A stretch of 64,000 bases of DNA from Nymphaea colorata. Lineage: Eukaryota > Streptophyta > Magnoliopsida > Nymphaeales > Nymphaeaceae. Shown in pieces: positions 23,772 to 37,549 of this stretch. The stretch covers positions 15,487,858-15,551,857 of the forward strand of contig NC_045144.1 of NCBI RefSeq assembly GCF_008831285.2, in the 5' to 3' direction. The notes beneath the pieces were generated by a model. It was not told the DNA's origin. It ran no database searches and saw only the letters and a list, made by a program, of their open reading frames with translations. Numbering within the stretch: the stretch's first letter is position 1; each line of letters starts with the position of its first letter. Both the position numbers and the translations under genes were made by a program.

Positions 23772-23926
23772 ATTAGCTAGGCCCCTCAACAAAAAAATTT
23801 TGGCTCCTTTCCTAATGAAATACCAACAAATTTGGATTTTGATTCTAGACCATGTTGTGCTTGTGTGTCGTTTATCAGTAGTATAAGTTTGGTATTTTTG
23901 GTTTTCCTTTTGCATCTCATAAGTGG
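23772..23926. other. 155-bp spacer between the two hAT copies
   Basis: Unique-looking sequence between the abutting 3' ends of the two inverted hAT elements. It starts with the target duplication of the left copy. It is not self-complementary, so the pair is not a perfect palindrome. No coding capacity is seen. Confidence 0.6.
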
Positions 23927-26385
23927 TAGGGATGTCAGCCGATTAGATTCTGATGGGATATACCTTTTACTATATCCAATTTTTCGGATATTCATACATT
24001 TGGATTCGGATTAGGATTCGAATTCGGATGAAAAAAGTTTATACCATATATGAATCCGACTTTAAAATCTACATCTGAATCCGATTTTTAAGTTATACTT
24101 GAATCCGACCTGAAGCCGAATTTTAAGTTATATTTGAATCTGATTTTAAGTTATACTTGAATATGATCCGAATCTAATCTGAATCCAATTTATGACTTTT
24201 AAGCAACATGTAAATCTGATCCAATTTCTATTTATGTACGAAAAATATATGGTAAACACTAAATGAACTATGAAACTGAATCTTTACGTCACACTAGCTA
24301 AAACTTGACTGTCAAACTTAATTTTTTAAAGCAACAAATTTAAATTTCCAAAAATTGTACTTGGCTATTGTTCGTTGATACAGCAAGAGATTAGACGAGT
24401 CATCCTTGACAACTTTAATAATAATAAAAAAATCACCATATAGTTCAACCTCGCAATTTTTTTTTTTCAATGTCTCCACTTGCCACAATGGATATGATCT
24501 TTCTATTTAGATATATACTTCAATCATGTTGATACTATATTAAGGTCCTGAGGATAATGGTATCAAATTAACCTATATTATGTAAATAAAAATTTTAATT
24601 AAATAAACATCTTAAACACACATAACTGCATGTTTTAATTGATGTAATGAAAACAGATAAATACAAAAAAATATATACCTCTAATTTATTATTCAGTTTC
24701 AATGTATGCGCAAATGATGCTTCCTCTTCAGGTAAAGATGTAGGTAAATCAGAATCTATCTAACAAAAGAATAAAATAAGTAACACAAAAATATGTTTAA
24801 AGACATTAATAATAAGTAAATTACCTTCAGCCCGATCTCGCAACCAATCTTGTGCACAAATCAAAGCCTCCACAATCTTTACTTAATCTACTTATGTATG
24901 AATCAAGAATACGTCTACTTATACTAAATGTTGACTCTGATGCAACAGTTGATATAGGAACAACCACAATATCATATACCATTTTAGATAATATCAGTTA
25001 TTTAAGTGCATTGACCTTCCACCATGTCAAAATGTCAATTGGATTGTTTTTTTGGTAAATGGACTCTTTTAAATACAACTTCAAATCTGATTTTATGTGT
25101 TGGCTTTCTGATGATTCTTCAAGGAAGGCATCTAGTGCACTTATTCTAGGCTTATTATTAGAAGAAAATTCAATCAAAGAAGTAAAGCTATGTGCATCAC
25201 TATCCTTCTCAACATCAATAATATAACTATTACCACTAAAGAGTGTCTTCAATGCATATGGAGCTTTATATTTATCATAAAAATCACAAAGGTATTTCTT
25301 AATTGTTGAGACGTATTCATATGCTTCATTTTATAAAATTACCTATAATAAAACTCAATTATTTTCATCTTATAATGAGGTTCAAATACCAATACAACTG
25401 CTAAAATTAAATTGCATATATCTCAATACTTGTCAAACTTTGTTTTCATCCTCATTGTCATATTTGAAAAGCAAATATCTGAACTTGAACACATTTTTTC
25501 AATTTTCATCTTTATTTTACAAAACTCTTTAAGGAAGTTATTAGAAGTTGGATACTTGACTGTAGAAATGGCATTAGTAGCATTATAAAATATTTTTAAA
25601 TTGTTATGAATAATACTAATCTCTTTCACTCGTCCTTAATTGATGTCAAATGATAGTGGTCATCAAGATCTTGAAAACGACCAAAAGCTTCTTTGTATTG
25701 TAAAGCTACATCAAACATAAGAAATGTTGAGTTCCATCTAGTTGGAACATCAAGACAACTTTTTCTCACAAGCAATTTTGACATGACGCACTGCACGATC
25801 AAAAAATTCACTTCAAGCTGAAGATGCCTTAATATATTTTATGCTTTCTCTGATCTTGTCAATCACATCACTTATTTCTTTGACACCATCTTGAACAACC
25901 AAATTAAGAATACAAGCAGCACATCTAACTTGAAAAAAAATTCCATTACAAACAAGTGCATCCTTTTCAAGAAGTCACTCTATCAATTTTGTAACCATGA
26001 TATCATTTGTCGAACAATTATCTAATGTAATTGAAAATAACTTGCGATCAATGTTCTAATTTAGTAAACAGTCTTTGATGACTGATGCAAGTTTTTCTCT
26101 TGTATGAGGTGTTTCAACCATAACAAAGTTGAGAACTTTTTTTTTATTTCTCAATTATTATCAATATAATGTGCAATCAAACATAAATAACCACGTTTCT
26201 AATAAGACGAAGTCTGCATGTTAGATGTGAGACTAATCCTCTCATTGGTATTCTCCAAAATATTACGTAATTTTGTCATATTATCTTCATAAATTTGTAT
26301 GCAATCTGATCTAACAATTTACGTGACAATAACTTGAAATGTGGTTGTAATCTTTTAATGAACTTCTAAAAACCTGAATGACCAA

Positions 26386-26772
26386 CTATACGAAATGATA
26401 TTCATGAAGAATAATCATATTGGTTAAATCAAGTTGGCTTTTATGTGAATCAAACTTGAAAGTACCAACAGTACATTTTTCATCATTAGTTTTTTCACCA
26501 ATAACCAAACGTTGTTGGCCTAATTCTAAGTTTGGCTTTTTAGGACATACCTTCAAATGATTCTTTAAACGTGTGGTGCTCGTTTTACTATTGCAATTCA
26601 TAGATATTTTACAGTGTTGACAAACAACATGTTGAATACCTGATTCGTTTATTGTCCTACTAAACTCGTTCCATACAGCTGATCTTAGTGACTTGGTTTT
26701 CGTAAGCATGTCACCTTCTATATTGTTAGCAGAGATAGAATTAGAAGCATTGGCACCTGATGTAAAATTCAT
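26386..26772 (-). pseudogene. BED zinc-finger N-terminus of the right hAT transposase
   Basis: A 128-aa open stretch starting with ATG at 26772. It contains SAVWNEFSR, VVCQHCKI and the STTRLKNHLKVC pattern, that is C-x2-C followed by H-x3-C, the DNA-binding BED finger at the N-terminus of plant hAT transposases. The frame ends at 26386 while homologous coding fragments continue further along the minus strand, so this is the 5' remnant of a broken transposase gene. The matching region in the left copy is about 20500-20770 and is also interrupted. An alternative reading, a domesticated stand-alone BED protein, is not favoured because the remaining transposase follows directly. Confidence 0.75.
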
Positions 26773-28724
26773 AATATGGATATATAAAAAATAAAAAACT
26801 TTGACTAAACCATTAAAGATATATGACCTAACTTGACAACTAAAGATGTGTTTTAGTTGAATCAGTAGTACACATGAATTTCTTTTTCACACCATATTAA
26901 GCATACATCTAGCTCACACTTGTGATCATCAAGCATTTCAATATCCAACTGAGTTTGCTTTAACTGCAATAAACATGTCATTTGTCAGCTAAAGCAAAAA
27001 TATAGCCTTCTAAATATGGTCTAGTTCTGTTTTGAGCTCCTTGTTAGGCTCCTTAGAATCAAAGCAAGGCAGCAACTAGTAGGTTTACAAAACTTACCAT
27101 TAATGCAGGATATATCAGATAGAGAGAAAGCCCTTTATGATCATTGCCAAACCAAAAAACAAAGATAAGAAAATGTATGTTGTTAATTATTACTATGGCT
27201 AGTAAGAAAATGTATGTTGTCATTACTACTAGCAACTAATAATTCTAGCAAATACCATACGTTTATTACTATGGCTAATACAAAAGACTCACCAAAGAAA
27301 TGCAGTAGATTAGAGATGACGCAACCTAAGTCAGAGATCCTACACATTGATAGAGATCCTACACATTGATGAAATGGCTATTGAAATCATGCAACTCACC
27401 CACCAAAGAATAAAGGTCAATCATATATTGTGTCTATACATCAAGGAAGCAGTTGTACATAACAGTTGAAATCACTACAGCTAATATTACAATGGGTGGC
27501 ACATACTCTACTTAGTTAAAAGCTAGTGATCAGCATATTATCCATTAATATAGTATTTACCTCTAGCATAGTGTTTTAATATAAGAAAATGCATTCCCAC
27601 ACATATTAACGGTAAGGGGAATTTAATTTTCTGGACATAAAAAATACGTTATTTGGAAACACACACTGTCACACACCCACTTGTGAAAAGAAAACAAAAC
27701 GATTAGTTAAAGGAATCCATTTCTAAAATCCATCATCATCAATAGTCGTTGAAACTCCATCTGGGCCATGGATTTTGAACAATAAGTTACAAAGAGAAAG
27801 CAAAAAGAATTTTGATCGTATGATGACAAGGTAGTCCACCAATCCATCACAGAAAACAGGGACTATAAAACAAATTTTTTGAATAGAGAATTGGCAGCAA
27901 CATGATGCAGACACCAACAAATCTGCTATGCTTTGTGAGAAAACAGAGATGGTGGGTAGCTTACCTTCTGTGGCATACTCTTTTGAGACACTAGATGACA
28001 GCAACAGGAAAATACTAAATTCTTTTACAACCAATACGAAAGGAAATTTTCGTGCACAATGCGCACAACAGGAAAATACGAAAATATCACCACAATAACT
28101 AGGCAGATTCTCAAGGTAGCCAATGATCAAATTACTGTAATACAATCAATAAGGATAGCTTAAGCACACAATTTACGGAAAACAACCTTACGAACAAACA
28201 CAAACCTATGAATTATGAAACATACATAATGCAGGGAGAGGAGGATGATCTAAATCCTCAACTGAAGACAATAATCGACAATTAAACTTTCTGTTGCCAA
28301 TTTTTAATCGGGGGAATAAGGGTCAGACAAGAAAGCTCCAGAATGAGATAGGATGATCGCTGGAAACACAAAAAGATCTTATTTACCGCCACGGGAATAT
28401 CGTAAACGCAACAGAAATTCAGAAACATCTCGACAAACAAAAAGGCACTGCAGCAGTATCCAAAACGAACCCAAAATTGCAGAAATAGCAATATGTCATT
28501 TCCTAAGAACCCAAATGAAAAAGGCTAAGATCATACAGAGAAGCTGGATATTAGAAACAAGTGACGAAAAGCACTGATGGATTCAACTCGATCACTAAAA
28601 AGTCACCAGAAAAAAGCGATGGGGAAAAAATAGAGAGAAGATGAAGCTTAGGCTTCAGCGAACAATGAAAAACTTGCGATAGTAGAAAGAAAAAAAAAGT
28701 ATACACATAAAACCTCACCTCATC

Positions 28725-28817
28725 GGCTCACCCAAAATCGTTCCCTCGCACATGGGGCTCACCCAAAATCGTTCCCTCGCACATGGGGCTCACCCAAAAT
28801 CGTTCCCTCGCACATGG
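28725..28817. repeat. 31-bp unit tandemly repeated three times
   Basis: Three consecutive near-identical copies of GGGCTCACCCAAAATCGTTC plus 11 further bases. Because 31 is not a multiple of three, any minus-strand reading frame shifts with each unit. It abuts a GC-rich stretch (28818-28900) with coding-like minus-strand composition. Confidence 0.9.
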
Positions 28818-29325
28818 GGCTCTCGTCGAAGTTCTTAGTCGGAATCCCCTCGAGCAGCTTCTTCTTCGCGGGTGCAGGGAGCGGAACATCGAGCAGGCTC
28901 TTCTTTTTTTTTTGTTGTTGGGTGGCGTAGGGAAGAAGAAACTACACATAAGAGCCAATCATATTCAATAACCTCTCTTAACAGCCAATAAAAATAATTT
29001 GTTTTAAAAGCAAAAAATAATGGGCGAGAAGCTTTATTTTTATTTTCATTTTAAATCAGGTCAACTGAAATGGGGCGTTAATAAAAAAACCATGGTTTTC
29101 TAATTTTAATTTCTAACCTAAAGCTAGCTGACAAATTTAATCATTTATTTAATGACTATGATGCTTTCTATTTTTTTATTAAATTTAACTATAAATTGTT
29201 TTATATTGATCACTTATTGTAAATTATTAAATCAGGTGACCCGTATTATTTTTCATTTAGATAAGACATAAGACAGTATTTAATTATTTTTTTCATTTCA
29301 TTGAGTTAATTGAAATAATATGTGT

Positions 29326-30010
29326 TACATTTGTAAAAAGAGTGTTCAATGATATATCAGATAATTTATTAGTCATTTTTTTTTATTACAATTTTATATT
29401 TTTTATATAAAATTATATATTTAATCCAATGATATGTAAGATAATTTATTAAATCAAATAATTTAACATTTTCCTACTAGTTTAAGGTTTTTGTTTTCAA
29501 ATTTGTGAATTATGTGTTATAAATTATATAATTATACAAATAATTTACTTGATTGATTGAATAAGTAATTGATAATTTGATAAATAAAAACTTGTTATAA
29601 GTTCAGCAGTTTTTTTATATTAGTTATATTTGTTTGAGATTATGCACAGTAAAGATTGTTTACATTCGTAAAAAGAGTGTCAATGATATATAGATAATTT
29701 ATTAATTTTTTTATTACAATTTTATATTTTTTATATAAAATTATATATTTAATCCAATGATATATAAGAAAATTTATTAAATCAAACAATTTGTCATTTT
29801 CCTACTAATTAAAGGTTCTTGTTTTCAAATTTGTGAATTATGTGTTATATATCAAAAAACTTAAGACTTTTAGATAAATTATATGATTATACAAATAATT
29901 TACTTGATTGATTAAATAAGTAATTGATAATTTGATAAATAAAAACTTGTTATGAGTTTAGCAGTTTTTTCATATTAAATATATTTGTTTGAGATTATGT
30001 ATCGTGAAGA
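29326..30010. repeat. Tandem duplication of ~335 bp in right hAT 5' region
   Basis: About 29326-29660 and 29661-30010 are two successive copies, sharing among others the GTAAAAAGAGTGT, AATCCAATGATAT, TTTTCCTACTA and GAGATTATG blocks in order. The left hAT copy appears to have a single version (about 19000-19360, reversed). The second unit contains a roughly 20-bp addition near its middle. Confidence 0.75.
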
Positions 30011-30889
30011 TGGATTTAACTTAAAATGAATATCATAATGTGTTTAGGATGTTCTATTTATTATAAAACATATTTTCTTTTAAGTTGGTTTTTAAAAAAA
30101 GTATATTTTTTGCTGTCAACCTTTTTTTTCGTACGTGACATACATGCAAATATTTTTTTTTTAAATATGCTATTTTTTAAATACATAATATAGCTAATTT
30201 AATTTTTTTTTTTGAAACCTGCTATTTTTTAAATACATAATATAGTTATTTTTGAAACCGATTTGACATAACGGTCTATTAAAAAATTTATAGCTTTAAA
30301 AGTGTCTTTTTCATATTTTTAAAAATTCTCATTTTGTTGAATTTCTTGGTTTTCTTTATTATTTTAATTAAATAAATATATTATTTAAGATACCGTGCTT
30401 AGTTGATGTATTAACTATAATAGTTTGCTTGATTACAAAAAAAATAATTAAACATGATATTATTTAATTAATTAATTAGTTTTATATGATATAGTTTTAA
30501 ATATTTTAAGTTAAATGATGTATATGATTTTTATAAGAATATTGTTATATATGACTCCATGTAAGTCAGCTCTTAGTTAGATTATACTATATATGACATT
30601 TATGTTTCTCTTATGTCATGATGTTAAGTTAGTGTGTTTGGCTAAACCTTTTGCTCAAAAGGTCGTATCATTGTCATAGACTTCAAAAATTCGGATATTA
30701 GGTTCACATATTCAGATATCAAATCTCATCATTCCTATTAGGATATTATGCTACTTAGTATCCGGATATTTACTTAAAACTAAATCCCAATCCATATCCG
30801 ATTAGGTGTTATTTCTTAAAATCTGAATCTAATCATTAATGATACTGGTGCACCAAAAGTCATACACGAATATACCGTATATAACCAAG

Positions 30890-30960
30890 TTGGCACCAAG
30901 AATCGAACCTGAGACATGTAGTGCACACGCTGCATGCACGACCAGTTACCCAATATTTAA
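30890..30960 (-). repeat. tRNA-like (SINE-head-like) segment, weak
   Basis: On the minus strand GGTTCGATTCTTGG resembles a pol III box B, preceded by GGGTAACTGGTCGTGC as a possible box A. No SINE tail or target duplication could be defined. It lies just outside the truncated end of the right hAT element. Confidence 0.3.
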
Positions 30961-31013
30961 TTTGCAAAGGAAAAGTGTAGCTACGAAGGGCAAAGTAGAG
31001 ATCATACTGTGCA

Positions 31014-31193
31014 TCAGAGTAACCAGGCTCCCTTGAAATCGAATGAAGAAGGGCGTTGGATTAGAGGGAACTCCAACTCATACTAATAGAGTTTGGTGGA
31101 ATCATTTACAGATCTGCAGAGAATGGGGACATGGTTAAGGGAGATCAGCTGCGAGGTTGAGCCAGCTTGTAACTCTTTTTCTTTGGAGGCCAT
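31014..31193 (-). pseudogene. Glyoxalase I-family protein, pseudogene fragment (first exon)
   Basis: From ATG at 31193 the minus strand reads MASKEKELQ.. and then LISLNHVPILCRSVNDSTKLY, matching the start of plant glyoxalase I-like (VOC superfamily) proteins, where LNH.S..C.SV..S..FY carries the first metal-ligand region. An in-frame TAG at 31083-31085 interrupts it. The same frame continues with YELEFPLIQRPSSFDFKGAW, the expected next family segment, and ends with TGA at 31014. The remaining exons are not seen; beyond it lie a tRNA-like segment and the truncated hAT end. I take it as a broken copy of a host gene. A sequencing error at one codon would not restore the missing C-terminal two thirds. 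Confidence 0.7.
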
Positions 31194-33424
31194 AACCAAA
31201 ATCTTGTTAATGTTCAAGATTATGGATGCGAGAGAGAGAGAGAGAGAGAGAGAGTAGATTGATGAATGCAGAAAGAGATGCGAGATGCTGGTGCTGCCTT
31301 TACATCCAGGTAACTGTAAGATTTTCAGAGAAAGAGAATGAGAGGTGACGACATTTCCGAATCCATGATCTGCACAAGTAATCCATGATCTTTGCTGGAA
31401 AAGAGATGACGACATTTCCGAATCCAATTCAAATATGCATCTCTAATTTTCACATAATTTGTTTAACACCTTTCATGTGCCTAATGATGAACATGGCATG
31501 GATGGTCTGCTGAACTCGCCTGTGGACGAGACTAACATTTCTTCGTTATGTTCCTTTTCGTTCAGGGACTCCCCCTTTGCCTATGACTTTCGAAAAACAG
31601 AGCTCTGTTTCATGAATGTCTTAATGGAGCAAGTAAAGCACCAGGAAATTGCCTTCTTCTGAGGTCGACTTGCATTAGTTTGCTGACATATATAAGATCA
31701 CAGTTTTTTAGATAAACAACCCTAAGAACTGCAATTTGTAAGGTGGGATGTGGTTCTTGTGTAGCAAGCAGTAAAGAATATTTTCTTTCAGTTGTAAAGA
31801 TCTCAGCAATGTCAACGACAATAGACAAATTCATAATTGTTGGTCCTCTGGCAAAGTCCTCCAAAGGCCAATGAAAAGCTTCTTTCAAGATCACTGTTAT
31901 CTTCGTTACCTGAATGTTGCCTAGCTAGATACTGAGCCTTCCAAACAGTGTTCGCTAAGCAGAGTGGAAGAAGGATTCTTTGGGCATATGAGAAGGGAGA
32001 GAACATGGAGAGAAGCAGAGAATGGGCGCCTTTAAATAACCTGGGGAGGGGAGACCAGTGCAAATTGCTTACTGTATATGTGCTTTTATTGTGAGATTTG
32101 TCACTGTTTTGAACGCCACAAAGAATCAATAAAAGAAGCCAATTTTTTAATGATAAAAGTTGAGTACTTTTCTTTTCCCTTTCTTCATAGTAAATCTTTT
32201 CCAAAGAGCTCATTTTTGGATCAAACAATTGATGAGGTGTCCATTCTTCAGGCCTATAAATGCAACATTCTTCTGTCTTCAACTTCTTCCCTCTTCCCTC
32301 TGCCTTCAACTTCTTCCCTCTCTGTTCTTCCATGGCTATCTTTGCCTTGGATCTTTTGCTTCCCAACCCTCCCCTGAATAAGATTGCGGGTGCAGAGTAT
32401 ATACAGTCTGTCTAAACAGAAAAATCGAGTGATCAGTTTGACTTGTTTTTGCAAATTCTGCTTCTTGATTGATTTATCACATGTGGAAGTTTTAGTTTCA
32501 GGGGATTGCTTTCATGGGCAGATGCCAGTTGCTTGCTTGCCTAAAGTATTGCGTTCGAGGTGTTGCCTTTCATTCAAGTATTTGTTCTATGCTTTTCTGG
32601 TTTTCATTGCAGATATGGAAGAAGCTTTTCAGCTGGACTGAAACACAGCATTTGAAGATATGAAAGACAGCGAGTCTAGTAACTGTAATTGGCAACCTTT
32701 CTTCTTGTATTATAACTGTTGTACTTGTGTCTGCTCATTTTCTTTGTCATAAAGTTTGTCATAAGATTTACTTTACAATGGCAATATTTTAGATCCTCAA
32801 ATCAGAGACATAAACGTGGTACAATGGCAGTATTTTAGAGATCCTCAAATCAGAGAGAGAAATGTATAAAATATTTCACATGATCAGATGAACTTTACAA
32901 GGGCAATGAAAAAGAAATTTTTTCTTTTTGCTTTCACGTCTCTCTTTCTCTCTCCATGATATTTTCTTCTTCTCAAATGAATATCATGGTATGGAAGCAC
33001 TATTAATTTGTGGAAAAGAAGGTAGAAAGTATCATGCAAAAGTTGATAAAAAAAAAATAGAGTCATTCAACACAAAAGTGAAAATAACTAATACATATTG
33101 TCATTGCTTTGTTGATCATTTGTTAAAGATTTGATTTCTTCCATTAAAGTTTTTATTATATGCTCCAAATAAACATGGCTTTCTTCCAAACTCTTTTTTT
33201 CTTCCAAAATCTTGCATGCATCTTTCCTCTACATTGATGGCGCTCGTTTGGTTGACTCGTATGTTGTTCTTGCCTACTTTGCATGTGACGAAAATGGTAT
33301 TAGAAGCACTACGAATGCAACCCATGTCCCTTGAAGATGTGAAGAGTAAGCAGTGTTGTTCAAGCACACTGATAAATGGCCAGCTCCTTTTTGGAACCAC
33401 AAACCTCTCTATCTCTTTCCTCTT
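31194..33424. other. Gene-poor interval with unassigned open frames
   Basis: It contains a (GA)n tract at about 31229-31254 and a repeated GATGACGACATTTCCGAATC block (near 31345 and 31404, the first copy lacking the leading bases). Minus-strand open frames at 31610-31894 and 31812-32366 and a plus-strand one at 32384-32641 have no family resemblance I recognise. A TTTAAAGG TATA-like site near 32030-32040 (minus) precedes one of them. I cannot support a gene. Confidence 0.35.
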
Positions 33425-33525
33425 ATATATATATATATATATATATATAAAAAGGAAAGAATAAGACGAACTGGCCCACTTGGTTTTATAATGACTTTTC
33501 TAATCTTTATATCAACAATTTATAT

Positions 33526-33795
33526 GGGCATCGGCCGGCCCGGCCCAATAAGAGTCGGGTCCGGGTCGGCCTGACTCCCAAAACCGAAGCCTAGGCATGA
33601 TATTTGAGCTTGGGCCTGGACCCAATACTTGAGCTTGGATTCGGCTTGATTAAAATAAAAAAATATTTTTAAATATAAAATATATTTTAATAATAAAATA
33701 TATATTAATATTAAATAATAATAAATTGAAAGATAATCAGGCCAACCCGAGCCTGATTTTTGGGCCCGTGCCCTGTGCTCAGGCTTACTCCCTTC
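33526..33795. mobile_element. GC-ended, AT-cored MITE relative of the SS4 intron element
   Basis: Ends rich in GGCCCGGCC, GGGTCGG and CCCGAGCC words flank an AT-rich core sharing TTTTAATAATAAAATATATATTA-type sequence with the 8-bp-TSD element at 49579-49833. The outer end begins GGGCATCGGCCGGCC, close to the inner TIR of that element. Termini are eroded and no target duplication is evident. Confidence 0.5.
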
Positions 33796-35640
<1,845 letters not shown>

Positions 35641-36044
35641 CTTAATTTTCCCATAAAAGAACTAATGGTCAAGATTGTTCAAACTTTGCAAGGCTCCTGA
35701 GATTCCAGAGATCGGTTGGATTTGGAAGACTCAAAGGCCATTGTCTAGGTTCTGCATCGCGCCAAATCCGTTGATGAGGCCAAATTCAGGCGATCGATTT
35801 TGATGGAAAGTCATCAACAGTTGGCCGTTCGCCGGTCGCCGCTTTATCTGTTGGTAGGCATGGTCATGTGTACACGAAGAGGGAGAGCGAGTCTCACGTC
35901 ATTCTTTTGCTGCCCCATGCGGTAAAAACGGCACAAACTTGCGGAGACAATATTAGCAAAAAATTTAATGGACAAAACGAAGTTAGCGTCATTGGCGTAG
36001 GTAATGCATTTTGCTAAACAAAAATTTTAAAATTTTGACTGGAC

Positions 36045-36150
36045 GCCTAATGGCTGGTCTGGTTATATGTAAAAAATACAGGTCTCTAGTTCGATTCCTA
36101 TGAGCATTATGATCATGCATCCTAAAGAAGTAGATGCTAGAGGCAAAGTA
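36045..36150 (+). mobile_element. Old tRNA-derived SINE fragment
   Basis: GACGCCTAATGGCTGGTCTG (box A region) and AGGTCTCTAGTTCGATTCC (box B) are spaced as in a tRNA, and the downstream TGAGCATTATG..TCCTAAAG..GTAG stretch parallels the better preserved SINE at 63565-63767. The 3' part and target duplication are not recognisable. Confidence 0.6.
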
Positions 36151-37549
36151 AATTGGAAGTCTTCAAAGCTCATTTAAAACAATAGGAATGAACCTCTTGC
36201 TCACCCCGAAAATTTTTTTTAAAGAGGTCGAATGCATTTTTCAAAACTTTTATAGGAGCCAAATTATAATTACTAGGTAAAATTTTACTTTTCAAAATCC
36301 AGTGTAGTTAGTAACATAATATGAGAATTTTAGGGTCTTAAAAAACGAAATTTTAAAGATTTGAAAACAGATTTCCTTTTGAAGAACATGATATCTCTCT
36401 CTCAACATGGATTTGGTTACCGGAATTAAAATTCCCCGAATCAAACCAAAGAATTTTCTCTTTTACTTTTTCTTTTTTTTCAATAAGCGACCACTCAGTT
36501 AGAGCAGCTTCATTGCCTTCTAAGGTTTCAACCAGCGATCGGAAAATAAGAGTTGAAGCATATTCATGGGACGCTAGTTCTAGTATCCCCAGATCTGGGG
36601 ACACTCTCATAATGTCCCTCATGTCAAACAACCAAGAAAATATGGATCTGCTACTCATATTCTGCCCCATCCCAACTTGCTTAATCCAAGAAACATGACT
36701 TTTATGTTACTTAAAGAACATGGTAACAGAACCTATGACGATTACTTGAAAAACTGGAGCAAGGTCTGCCATGACTTATTGTTTGATTTTGTAATATGAG
36801 TGTTTGTCTATATTTAGTTAAGTTGTTGTATTTAAACAATCCAAAAAATAACAAACTTCAGTATTTAGTAACACATGATAAAAAAAGAACATGTAATTAG
36901 GTGACAATCCCACTTGATTCAGCAAGCCTTGGCTCATGACCTAGTACATGGATGATCCTAACTGACTCGGGCAACTCCTGACTCGGATCTACCAGGATGA
37001 AATTTTATGTGTTAGAGTCAGAACCATTTATCAATTGATCAAACTATATTTTTCAACTTAAAAATCAAAGAGAAAAGAATGTAAAAACATAAGATGTGTC
37101 CGTCTTAAAATAGAATTTGAATGTGGATCCATTAGAAAGCTGTAATGAAGATGATCATTTTGGAAGGGAAACCTGTTTTCACTTTTCATGGATTAAAGCA
37201 GAATTAGTGTTTGCATGTTTGGATCATGGATACGGTCGAATCCGGTCCGTAGATCGTCATCGTCTCATGGAGCAGGCAAGAGCCTAGTCCCGCGTAGGCT
37301 GGAGTTTCATTTTCAGTAGCACACGATAAAGAAACGCTAAAGGGAAAACCAGGAAGAAAGGATTCGGTGGTGGAGACGGAAAGCGGGTGGAGATGAGCAG
37401 AGCGCCCAAGCAAAGAATGATTTCGTGAGCTTTCATCCTCTCTCCATCAGTCGGTTGCTTTTCGGTTGTGCTTCTTGAAGAAGAAGTTTATACGAATGAA
37501 GAATTTGCTGTGGAGGAGACGGTAAGCGCGAAGGCAGCACGTACAGAAA
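36151..37549. other. Upstream region of SS4
   Basis: No supported gene; a minus-strand open frame at 36353-36670 lacks recognisable features. The last few hundred bases (about 37200-37549) are of higher GC and presumably hold the SS4 promoter and 5' UTR. I do not see a convincing TATA box, which is common for housekeeping-type plant promoters. Confidence 0.4.

Larger units (their letters stand above)
23927..30838 (-). mobile_element. hAT DNA transposon, right copy (inverted, outer end lost)
   Basis: The 3' terminus TAGGGATGTCAG starts at 23927 and mirrors the left copy through subterminal repeats, transposase remnants and 5' noncoding DNA. Homology to the left copy stops at about 30838, some 75 bp short of the expected 5' terminus, so the outer TIR is missing and no target duplication can be shown. 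Minus-strand coding remnants run from a BED finger (26386-26772), through core fragments (about 25400-25811), to the C-terminal LTWWKVNALK (about 25000-25040) and VPISTVASESTF (about 24950-24985) blocks of the hAT dimerisation domain. Frames are interrupted at several places. About 26800-29100 is extra relative to the left copy. Confidence 0.8.

Noticed and set aside
28725-28817. CRISPR-like direct repeats
   Set aside because: The three 31-bp units are directly contiguous without spacers and lie in a plant transposon.
31610-32366. Minus-strand gene from open frames at 31610-31894 and 31812-32366
   Set aside because: The frames overlap out of register, lack a recognisable family and are not joined by convincing splice sites; left as unassigned.
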